From Aphelocoma coerulescens (taxonomy: Eukaryota; Chordata; Aves; Passeriformes; Corvidae), in the NCBI RefSeq assembly GCF_041296385.1, contig NW_027183583.1, positions 62,001 to 126,000 of the forward strand: a DNA stretch of 64,000 bases. The letters are read 5' to 3'. The position numbers and the translations under genes were made by a program. This document shows, one piece after another, positions 49,801-61,800 of the stretch (its first letter is position 1; each line of letters begins with the position of its first letter). The notes beneath the pieces are model-generated. The model saw nothing but the letters and a program-made list of their open reading frames with translations, made no database searches and was not told the origin of the DNA.

Positions 49801-52800
49801 AGGTGCCAAAAACCCCCAAAATTCACCCAAAATCCACCCAAAATCCCCCCAAATGGACCCAAAATACCCCAAAATACCCCAAAATCCACCTAAATGCACC
49901 TAAAATCCCCCCAAATCCACCCGAAATCCCCCAAAATCCACCTAAATGCAGCCAAAATCCGCCCCAAATCCACCCCAAATACCCTAAATCCACCCAAAAT
50001 CCACTCGAAATACCCCAAAATCCACCCAAAATCCTCAAAATCCACCCCAAATGCCCCAAATCCCCCCAAATCCCCCAAATCCACCCAAATCCGCCCAAAA
50101 TCCGCCCAAAATCCATCCAAAATCCCCCAAAATCCACCCAAAGTCCCCCAAATCCCCCCAAACCCCCCCAAAATCCCCATTTCTCCCCCCAAAATCCCCA
50201 TTTCCCCCCCCAAAATCCCCATTTTCCCCCCAAAATCCCCATTTTTTTTCCCCAAATCCCCCCAAAATTCCCAAAATCCCCCAAAATCCCCCCAAAATCC
50301 CCCAAATCCGCCCAAACCCCCCCAAAATCCCCATTTTCCCCCCCAAAATCCCCATTTCTTCCCCCCAAAATCCCCATTTCCCCCCCCAAAATCCCCATTT
50401 CTCCCCCAAAATCCCCATTTCTCCCCCCAAAATCCCCATTTTTGCCCAAAATCCCCATTTCTCCCCCCAAAATCCCCATTTTTGCCCAAAATCCCCATTT
50501 CTCCCCCCAAAATCCCCATTTTTCCCCCCAAAATCCCCATTTCTCCCCCCAAAATCCCCATTTCTCCCCCCAAAATCCCCATTTTCCCCCCCAAAATCCC
50601 CATTTCTCCCCCAAAATCCCCATTTCTCCCCCCAAAATCCCCATTTTTGCCCAAAATCCCCATTTCTCCCCCCAAAATCCCCATTTCCCCCCCAAAATCC
50701 CCATTTCTCCCCCCAAAATCCCCATTTCTCCCCCCAAAATCCCCATTTTCCCCCCCAAAATCCCCATTTCCCCCCCCAAAATCCCCAAATTTCCCCCCAA
50801 AATCCCCATTTCTCCCCCCAAAATCCCCATTTCTTCCCCCAAAACCCCCAAATTTCCCCCCAAAATCCCCATTTTCCCCCCCAAAATCCCCATTTCTCCC
50901 CCAAAAATCCCCATTTTTGCCCAAAATCCCCATTTCTCCCCCCAAAATCCCCATTTTTGCCCCCAAAATCCCCATTTCCCCCCCCAAAATCCCCATTTTC
51001 CCCCCAAAATCCCCATTTCCCCCCCAAAATCCCCATTTTTTCCCTCAAATCCCCCCAAAATTCCTAAAAACCTCCCCAAAATCCCCCCAAATTCCCCATT
51101 TTTCCCCCCCAAAATCCCCATTTCCCCCCCCAAATCCCCATTTCCCCCCCCAAAATCCCCATTTCCCCCCCCAAAATCCCCATTTCCCCCCCCAAAATCC
51201 CCATTTCTCCCCCCAAAATCCCCATTTCCCCCCCAAAATCCCCATTTTCCCCCCAAAATCCCCATTTTCCCCCCAAAATCCCCATTTTTTTCCCCAAATC
51301 CCCCCAAAATTCCCAAAAACCCCCCCAAAATCCCCCCAAAATCCCCCAAATCCGCGCAAACCCCCCCAAAATCCCCATTTTTCCCCCCAAAATCCCCATT
51401 CCCCCCCCCAAAATCCCCATTTCCCCCCCAAATCCCCATTTCCCCCCCCAAAATCCCCATTTCCCCCCCCAAAATCCCCATTTCCCCCCCCAAAATCCCC
51501 ATTTCCCCCCCCAAAATCCCCATTTTTCCCCAAAATCCCCATTTCCCCCCCAAAATCCCCATTTTCTCCCCCCCAATCCCCATTTTTTCCCCCAAATCCC
51601 CACAAAATTCCTAAAACCCCCCCCAAACTCCCCCCAAAATCCGCCCAAACCCCCCCAAAATCCCCAAATTTTGCCCCAAAATCCCCATTTCCCCCCCCAA
51701 AATCCCCATTTCTCCCCCAAAATCCCCATTTCCCCCCCCAAAATCCCCATTTCCCCCCCCAAATCCCCATTTCTCCCCCCAAAATCCCCATTTTTGCCCA
51801 AAATCCCCATTTTTCCCCCCAAATCTCCCCCCAGGCCGCTGCTGCTGCCGGATTCCCGCGCTCTCATGGAGGAGCTCGAGGCCGCTCCCGACCCCTTCTT
51901 CGGGGTCATGGGGGTGGAGCTGCCCCCGGTACCCAAAAACCCCCAAATTCACCCCAAAATTCCCCCTTTCCCCCAATTTCCCCAATTTCCCCAATTTTCC
52001 TGCTTTTTTCCTCTTTTTTTTCCCGTTTTTCCTGATTTTTTCCTCATTTTTCCTCATTTTTTTTCCATTTTTTTTCTTATTTTCACCCGTTTTCCCCCAA
52101 TTTCTCCCCATTTTTCCCCAATTTCTCCCCATTTTTCCCATTTTTCCCCCAAATTTCCCCATTTTCCCCCAAATTCTCCCCATTTTCCCCCATTTTTCCC
52201 CATTTTTCCCTGTTTTTCCCCAATTTCTCCCCAATTTTTCCCCAATTTTTCCCCCCATTCCCCCCATTTTTCCCATTTTTTCCCTTTTTTCCCCCAAATT
52301 TCCCCATTTTCCCCCAAATTCTCCCCATTTTCCCCCATTTTCCCCATTTTTTCCCCAAATTCTTCCCATTTTTCCCCAATTTCCCCCAATTTTTCCCCAA
52401 ATTCTTCCCATTTTTTCCCATTTTTCCCCAATTTCTCCCCATTTTTCCCATTTTTTCCCTTTTTCCCCCCAAATTTCCCCATTTTCTCCCACTTTCTCCC
52501 CATTTTCTCCAATTTCCCCCCATTTTCCCCCCATTTTTTCCCTTTTTCCCTCAAATTCTTCCCATTTATTCTCATTTTTCTCTATTTTTCCCCATTCCTC
52601 CCAAATTCGCCCAAAATTCCCCCTTTCCCCCAATTTCCCCAATTTCCCCAATTTTCCTGCTTTTTTCCTCTTTTTTTTCCCGTTTTCCTGATTTTTTCCT
52701 CATTTTTCCTCATTTTTTTTCAAATTTTTTCTTATTTTTCCCCAATTTTCCCCATTTTTCCCCAATTTTTCCCAAATTTCCCCCAATTTTTCCCATTTTT

Positions 52801-55800
52801 TCCCTTTTTCTCCCAATTTTCCCCCATTTTCCCCATTTTTCCCTTTTCCCCCCAAATTCTTCCCATTTTTTCCCCATTTTTCCCCAATTTTTCCCCATTT
52901 TTCCCCATTTTTCCCCATTTTTCCCCATTTTTCCCCAATTTTTCCCATTTTTCCCCAAATTCTCCCCAATTTTCTTGGGTTTTTCCTCTTTATCTTTTAT
53001 CCCAATTTTTTCCTCATTTTTCCCCATTTTTCCTCTGTTTCTCCCCAATTTTTCCCCAATTTCTCCCCATTTCTCCCCCAGTTTATCCCAAATTCCCCCA
53101 TTTTTCCCATTTCCTGCCATTTTCCCCCAAATTCTTTCCATTTTCCCCCATTTTCCCCAATTTTTCCCTTTTTCCACCCAAATTCTCCCCATTTTTCCCC
53201 AAATTCGCCCCAATTTTCCCCCAATTTTTCCCATTTTTCTCCAATTTCCCCTTGTTTTCCCCATTTCTTCCCTTTTCCCCCCATTTTTTCCCATTCTTTC
53301 CCATTTTTCCCCAAATTTTTCCCCAATTTTTCCCATTTTTCCCAATTTTCCTGCCTTTTTCTCTTTTTTTCCCGTTTTTCCTGATTTTTTCCTCATTTTT
53401 CCTCATTTTTTTCCATTTTTTTCCTATTTTTCACCAATTTCTCCCCATTTTTCCCATTTTTTCTCTATTTTCCCCCAAATTTCCCCATTTTCTCCCAAAT
53501 TCTCCCCAATTTTCCCCTGATTTTTCCCTGTTTTTTCCCACTTTTCCCCCATTTTTCCCCAATTTCCCCCCATTCCCCCCATTTTTTTCCTTTTCCCCCC
53601 AAATTCTTCCCATTTTTTCTCATTTTTCTCTATTTTTCCCCATTCCTCCCAAATTCACCCCAAATTCCCCCTTTTCCCCCCAATTTTCCCAATTTTCCCG
53701 CCTTTTTCCTCTTTTTTGGCCTTTTATCCCAATTTTTTCCTCATTTTTCCTCATTTTTTTCCATTTTTTTCCTATTTTTCACAAATTTCTCCCCAATTTT
53801 TCCCCAATTTTTCCCATTTTTTCCAATTTTTCCCCATTTTTCCCTAATTTCTCCTCAATTTCTCCCCCAATTTATCCCAAATGCCCCCATTTTTCCTATT
53901 TTTTCTCTTTCTCCCCAATTTTTCCCCCATTTTTCCCCAATTTTTCCCATTTTTCCCCAATTTCTCCCCATTTTTCCCATTTTTTCTCTATTTTCCCCCA
54001 AATTTCCCCATTTTCTCCCTAATTCTCCCCAATTTTCCCCTGATTTTTCCCATTTTTCCCCGTTTTTCCCCAATTTCTCCCCATTCCCCCCATTTTCCCC
54101 ATTTTCCCCCAAATTCTCCCCAATTTTTCCCCATTTTTCCCCATTTTCCCCCCAATTTTTCCCAAATTTTCCCCAATTTTCCCCAATTTTTCCCAATTTT
54201 CCCCATTTTTCCCCAATTTCCCCCAAATTCTTCCCATTTTTCCCCAAATTTCCTCATTTCCCCCCAATTCTCCCCCAATTTTCCCCAATTTTTCCCCATT
54301 TCCCCATTTTTCTCCCCAATTTTCCCCATTTTCCCCCTTTTTTCCCTCATTTTTCCCCATTTCTCCCCATTTTTAACCATTTGTCCTCCATTTCTCACCC
54401 AATTTCCCCCCATTTTTTCCCTTTTTCCCCCAAATTCTCCCCAATTTCTCCCCAATTTTTCCATTTTTCCCCATTTTTCCCAAATTCTCCCCAATTTTTC
54501 CCTAATTTCCCCAAATTTTTCCCATTTTTTCCCTTTTTCCCCCAAATTCTTCCCATTTTTGCCCCATTTCCCCCCAATTTCTCCCCAATTTCTCCCCAAT
54601 TTTCCCCCAATTTTTCTCATTTTTCCCATTTTTTCCCTTTTTTCCCCAAATCTCTCCCCAATTTCCCCCAATTCTTCCCAGTTTTTCCCAAATTTCCCAA
54701 TTTTCCCCCAATTTTTCCCCATTTTTCCCCGATTTTTCCCCATTTCCCCCCCAATTTTGCCCAAATTTCCCCCAATTTTTCCCAGTTTTTCCCTTTTTCC
54801 CCCAATTTCTCCCCAATTTCTCCCCAATTTTTCCCATTTTCCTCCATTTTCCCCATTTTTTCCCTTTTTCCCCTCAAATTTTCCCAAATTCTCCCCAATT
54901 TTTCCCATTTTTTCTCCAATTTCTCCCCAATTTCCCCCATTTTTCCCCAAAAATTCCCAATTTTCCCCAAATTTCTCCCATTTTTGCCCAATTTCCCCAA
55001 ATTTCCCCAAATTTTTCCCATTTTCCCCCTTTTTCACCCCAATTCTCTCCCCTCCCCCCCCCAGCCCGAGGCGCTGCTGCCGGAGGAGCTCCCGGAGCTG
55101 CCAGGTCTGAACTGGGAGGGACTGGGAGGGACTGGGAGGGACTGGGATGGACTGGGAGCACTGGGAGGGACTGGGATGGAACTGGGAGGGACTGGGAGGG
55201 ACTGGGATGGACTGGGAGCACTGGGAGGGAACTGGGAGGGACTGGTTTGGACTGGGAGGGACTGGGACAGACTGGGATGGACTGGGACAAACTGGGCGGG
55301 ACTGGGAGGGACTGGGATGGGATTGAGAGGGACTGGGATAAACTGGGAGGGACTGGGAATGACTGGGGCAAACTGGGATGGACTGGGAGGGACTGGGAGG
55401 GATTGGGAGGGACTGGGAGGGAACTGGGACAGACTGGGACAAACTGGGAGCAACTGGAAGAAAACCAGGAGGGACTGGTTTGGACTGGGAGGGAACTGGG
55501 AGGGGATTGAGAGGGACTGGGAGGGAACTGGGAGAGACTGGGAGGGAACTGGGATGGACTGGGAGGGAACTGGGAGGGAACTGGGAGAAACTGGGATGGA
55601 CTGGGAGGGATTGGGAGGAACTGGGACTGACTGGGACTGACTGGGACAGACTGGGACAAACTGGGAGCAACTGGAAGAGAACCGGGAGGGACTGGTTTGG
55701 ACTGGGAGGGAACTGGGAGGGGATTGAGAGGGACTGGGATAAACTGGGAGGGACTGGGAATGACTGGGGCAAACTGGGATGGACTGGGACAGAGTGAGAC

Positions 55801-58800
55801 AGACTGGGAGGGAACTGGGAGAAACTGGGATGGACTGGGAGGGATTGGGAGGAACTGGGACTGACTGGGACAGACTGGGAGGGAACTGGGAGGAACTGGG
55901 ATGGACTGGGACAAACTGGGACAGACTGGGAGCAACTGGGAGAGAACCAACTGGGAGGGAGTGGTTTGGACTGGGAGGGAACTGGGAGGGACTGGGAGGG
56001 GACTCGGGTGTTACTGGTTCATACTGGGAGGGAACTGGGAGGGAACTGGGACAAACTGGGAGGGACTGGGACGAACTGGGACGGACTGGGAAGGACTGGG
56101 AGGGACTGGGACAAACTGGGAGGGAACTGGGAGGGACTAGGAGAGACTGGGGCAAACTGGGATGGACTGGGACAGAGTGGGACAGACTGGGAGGAAACTG
56201 GGAGAGACTGGGAGGGAACTGGGAGGGACTGGGAGGGAACTGGGATGAACTGGGACAGACTGGGAGGGGACTCGGGTGTTACTGGTTCATACTGGGAAGG
56301 AACTAGGATGAACTGGGACAAACTGGGAGGGACTGGGAGGGGTTGGGAGGGACTGGGACAAACTGGGACAAACTGGGACGGACTGGGACAGACTGGGACA
56401 AACTGGGAGGGATTGGGAGGAACTGGGACTGAGTGGGACTGACTGGGAGGGACTGGGACAGACTGGGAGGGAACTGGGATGAACTGGGACAAACTGGGAC
56501 AGACTGGGATGGACTGGGACAAACTGGGACGGACTGGGACGAACGGGGACAGACTGGGAAGGACTGGGACGGACTGGGAAGGACTGGGAGGGCACTGGGA
56601 GGGAACTGGGACAGACTGGGACAAACTGGGATGGACTAGGACAGACTGGGCCTTACTGGGAGGGAACTGGGAGGAACTGGGAGGAACTGGGAGGGGATTG
56701 GGACAAACTGGGACAAACTGGGACGGACTGGGATGGACTGGGACAGACTGGGATGAACTGGGAGGGACTGGGAGGGAACTGGGAGAGACTGGGACAGACT
56801 GGGATGGATTGGGAGGGAACTGGGAGGGACTGGGAGGGACTGGGAGGGGATTGGGACAAACTGGGACAAACTGGGACGGACTGGGACGAACTGGGATGAA
56901 CTGGGATGGACTGGGACAGACTGGGATGAACTGGGAGGGACTGGGAGGGAACTGGGAGGGACTGGGACAGACTGGGATGGATTGGGACAAACTGGGAGGG
57001 ACTGGGACAAACTGAGACAAACTGGGACAAGCTGGGATGGACTGGGACGAACTGGGACGGACTGGGAAGGACTGGGAGGGCACTGGGAGGGAACTGGGAC
57101 AAACTGGGACAAACTGGGATGGACTAGGACAGACTGGGCCTTACTGGGAGGGAACTGGGAGGAACTGGGACAGACTGGGACAAACTGGGACGAACTGGGA
57201 CGGACTGGGACAAACTGGGAGGGAACTGGGACCAAAAATTGCCCAAAACTTCCCCAAATTTCCCCAAAATCCCCCAAAAATCCCCCAAAAAAATCCCAAA
57301 AAAATCCCAAAATTCCCAGAATTCCCCAAAATTCCCCAAAATTGCCCAAAATCCCCCAAAATTCCCCAAAATTGCCCAAAATTCCCCAAAATTCTCCAGA
57401 ATTCCCCAAAATCCCCCAAAATTCCCCAAAATCCCCCAAAAATCCCCCAAAAAATCCCCAAAAAATCCCAAAATTCTCCAAAATTCCCCAAATCCCCCAA
57501 AAAATCCCAAAATTCCCCAAAATCGCCCGAAATTCCCCAAAATTTCCCGAAAGTGCCCAAAATTCCCCAAAATTCCCCAAAATCGCCCAAAATTGCCAGA
57601 AATCCCCCAAATTTTCCCCCAAAAATTCCCCCAAAAAATCCCCAAAATCCCCCAAAAAAATCCCCCAAATTCCCCAAAAATCCCCCAAAAATCCCAAAAT
57701 TCTCCAAAATTCTCCAAAATTGCCCAATTTCCCCAAAATTGCCCAAAATTCCCCAGAATTCCCCAAAAATCCCAAAATTCTCCAAAATTCCCCAAAATCC
57801 CCCAAAATTCTCCAAAAATCCCCAAAATTCTCCAAAATTGCCCGAAATTGCCCAAAATTGCCCGAAATTGCCCGAAATTGCCCGAAATTCCCCAAAATTT
57901 TCCAAAATTCTCCAGAATTCCCCAAAATTGCCCAAAATCCCCCAAATTTTCCCCCCAAAAAATCCCCAAAAAATCCCCAAAATCCCCCAAAAAAATCCCC
58001 AAAAAATCCCAAAAAAATCCCCAAAAAATACCAAAATTCCCAAAATTCCCAAAATTCCCCAAAATTCCCCAAAATTGCCCGAATTTGCCCGAATTTGCCC
58101 AAAATTGCCGGAATTTGCCCCGAACGGTGGTTGTGTCGCAGAGCGCCCCCTGGCGGCCGCGGCCGAGGCCATCACCCTGCGGGAGGCGGAGCCGGCCCCT
58201 CCCCCACCCCCCCCCGAGGAGGTGAAATTTGGGGCCAAAACCCGGGAATTTGGGCAAAAAGGGGAAAAATGGGAGTGGGGGAGGGGGAAACGGGGGGGGG
58301 GGGTGGGGGGGAAAGGGGGATTTTGGGGGGAAATTTGGGGATTTTGGGGAAAATTTGGGGGGTTTTGGGGGGAAAAAAAAGGGGATTTTGGGCAAAAATT
58401 GGGATTTTTGGGGAAAAATGGGGATTTTGGGGAAAAAGAGGATTTTGGGCAAAAAATGGGGGTTTTGGGGGAAAATTTTGGGGAAAAAATGGGGATTTTG
58501 GGGGGAAATTTGGGGATTTTGGGGGAAAAATGGGGATTTTGGGGAAAAATGGGGGTTTTGGGAAAAGTTTTGGGGATTTTGGGTGGAAAAAGGGGATTTT
58601 GGGGGGAAAAAATGGGGATTTTGGGTAAAAATTGGGATTTTGGGGGAAAATTTTGGGAATTTGGGCAAAATTTGGGGATTTTGGGGTGAAAAAGGGGGAT
58701 TTGGGGGGAAATTTGGGGGGTTTGGGGGGAAATTGGGGGGTTTTGGGGGGAAAAAAAAGGGGATTTTGGGGAAAAATTTGGGGGGTTTTGGGGAAAATTG

Positions 58801-61800
58801 GGGATTTTGGGTGGAAAATGGGGATTTTGGCGGAAATTTGGGGATTTTTGGGGGGAAATTTGGGGATTTTGGGGAAAAATGGGGATTTGGGGCAAAAATT
58901 GGGATTTTTGGGGAAAAATTTTGGGATTTTAGGGGGAAATTTGGGGATTTTGGGGGAAAATGGGGATTTTGGGGGGAAAAATGGGGATTTTGGAAAAAAT
59001 GGGGGGTTTGGGGGGAAATTTGGGGGGTTTGGGGAAAAATGGGGATTTTGGGAAAAAAATGGGGATTTTTGGGGAGAAAATCTGGGAATTTGGGCAAAAT
59101 TTGGGGATTTTGGGGGAAAAAGGGGGGTTTTGGGGAAAAAATGGAGATTTGGGGAAAAATTTTGGGGGGTTTTGGGGGGAAATTTGGGGATTTTGGGAAA
59201 AAGGGGATTTTGGGGGGGAAAAAAGGGGATTTTGGGCAAAAATTGGGATTTTTGGGGAAAAAGGGGGATTTTGGGGAAAAATTTGGGGGATTTTGGGGGG
59301 AAAATGGGGATTTTGGGCAAAAAATCTGGGAATTTGGGCAAACTTTAAAAAAGGGAATTTTGGGGAAAAATGAATGAGAATTTGGGGGGAAATTTGGGGA
59401 TTTTGGGAAAAAAAAGGATTTTGGGTCCATTTAGGGGGGATTTTTTTGGGTCAAATTGGGTGGATTTTGGGGCAATTTGGGTGGATTTTGGGTGGATTTT
59501 GGGGTGGATTTGAGGTGGATTTTGGGTGGATTTTGAGGCATTTTGGGTGAATTTGGGCCATTTTGGGGTGAATTTGGGGGATTTTGGGCCATTTTGGGGT
59601 GAATTTAGGTGAATTTGGGGGATTTGGGGTGACTTGGGGTGATTTTAGGGGATTTTGGGGTAATTTTGGGTGATTTTGGGGTGAATTTGGGTGATTTTGG
59701 GGTAAATGTGGGGGATTTTGGGGTAAATGTGGGGGATTTTGGGGTAAATTTGGGCCATTTTGGGGTGATTTTGGGGTGATTTGGGGTGAATTTGGGGGAT
59801 TTTGGGGTAAATTTGGGGGATTTTGGGGTGATTTTGGGCCATTTTGGGGTGATTTGGGTGATTTTGGGTGATTTGGGGTGAATTTGGGTGGATTTTGGGG
59901 TAAATTTGGGTGATTTTGGGGTGATTTTGGGCCATTTTGGGGTGAATTTGGGGGATTTTGGGGTGATTTTGGGTGATTTTGGGGTGATTTTGGGTGATTT
60001 TGGGGTGAATTTGGGTGATTTTGGGGTGAATTTGGGGGATTTTGGGGTGATTTTGGGGGATTTTGGGTGCCCCAGGTGGAGCTGCCCGAGGTGACCCCGC
60101 GGGAGCTGCAGCTGCTGCTGGAGGCCGAAGGTCAGAGCTCGTTTTTGGGGCATTTTGGGCCATTTTTGGGGCATTTTGGGGCATTTTGGTCATTTTTGGG
60201 TCATTTGGGGTCTTTTTGGTCGTTTTTGGGTCATTTTGGGCCATTTTGGGTCATTTTGGGCCATTTTTGGGTCATTTTTTAGCCGTTTTTGGGTCGTTTC
60301 TGGGTGGATTTTGGATCATTTTTGGGCAAATTTTGGCTCATTTTGGGTCATTTCGGGATCATTTTGGGGCCATTTTGGGTCATTTCGGGTCACTTTGGGT
60401 GGATTTTGGGTTATTTTGGATCATTTTTGGGTCATTTTGGGTGGATTTTGAGTTATTTTTGGTTCATTTTTCGTCACTTTGGGTGGATTTGGAGCCATTT
60501 TGGGTCATTTTGGGTGGATTTTGGGTCTTTTTGGGTCATTTTTGGTCCTTTTTTTGGGTCGTTTTTGGGCCACTTTTGGGTCATTTGGGGGCCATTTTTG
60601 GGCATTTTGGGTCATTTTGGGTCATTTTGGGTGGATTTGGAGCCATTTTGGGTCATTTTTGGTCCCTTTTTGGGTCACTTTGGGTGGATTTTGGGTCATT
60701 TTGGACCATTTTTGGTCATTTTTGGTTCATTTTAGGCCATTTTGGGGCATTTTTGGGGCATTTTGGGGCATTTTGGTCATTTTTGGGTCATTTTGGGAGG
60801 ATTTGGAGCTATTTTGGGTCATTTTTGGTGGATTTTGTGCCATTTTGGGTCATTTAGGGGCCATTTTGGGGTGAATTTTGGCTCATTTTGGGTCATTTTG
60901 GGTCATTTTTGGGTCATTTTTGGTCATTTTTTGGCCATTTTGGGCTATTTTTGGTCATTTTTGGGTCATTTTAGATGGATTTTGGGTCATTTTTGGGTCA
61001 TTTTTGGGTCACTTCGGGTTGATTTTGAGTCATTTTGGGCCATTTTTGGGTCATTTTGGGTCATTTTGGGTGGATTTGGGGTAATTTTTGGGTCACTTTG
61101 GGTGGATTTGGAGCCGTTTTCAGTCATTTTGGGTCATTTTTGGGTCGTTTTGGGTCATTTTGGGTCATTTTTGGGTCCTTTTGGGTCATTTTGGGTCATT
61201 TTGGGGCCATTTTTGGTTCACTTTGGGTGGATTTGGAGCAATTTTGGGTCATTTTTGAGTCATTTTGGTTCATTTTGGGTGGATTTTGAGCCATTTTGGT
61301 TCATTTTGGGTCATTTTGGGTGGATTTTTGTGCCGTTTTGGGTCATTTTTGGGTCATTTCTGGGTGGATTTTGGGCCATTTTTGGTTCATTTTGGGTCAT
61401 TTTGGGCCATTTTTGGGCCTGTTTTGGTCATTTTTGGGTCATTTTGGGTGGATTTGGGGTAATTTTTTGGCAATTTTTAGTAATTTTTGGTTCATTTTGG
61501 GTCATTTTGGCCATTTTGGGTAATTTTGGTTCATTTTGGGCCATTTTTGGGTCATTTTGGTTCATTTTGGGTCATTTTTGGGCCACTTTGGGGTCATTTT
61601 GGGTGGATTTGGGGTCATTTGGGGTCATTTTGGGCCCTTTTTGGGTCATTTTGAGCCATTTTTTGTTCGTTTTGGGCCTTTTTGGGTCATTTTCGGTCAT
61701 TTTTGGGCCATTTTTGGTTCGTTTTGGGTCATTTGGAGCCATTTTGGGTCACTTTGGTTCATTTTGAGCCATTTTGGGTCATTTAGGGGCCTTTTTTGGG

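Noticed and set aside
49665..52035. Long overlapping ORFs on both strands (PHFPPQN and GGKWGFWG repeats, up to about 700 codons)
   Set aside because: Both strands and several frames are open at once, which shows codon-free low-complexity repeat rather than a protein. Real REC8 exons lie inside in particular frames.
51671..54022. 783-codon Phe/Pro-rich ORF resembling a membrane or silk-like protein
   Set aside because: Pure polypyrimidine repeat translation (FPPFFPIF). The only genuine coding part is the REC8 exon at 51835-51928.
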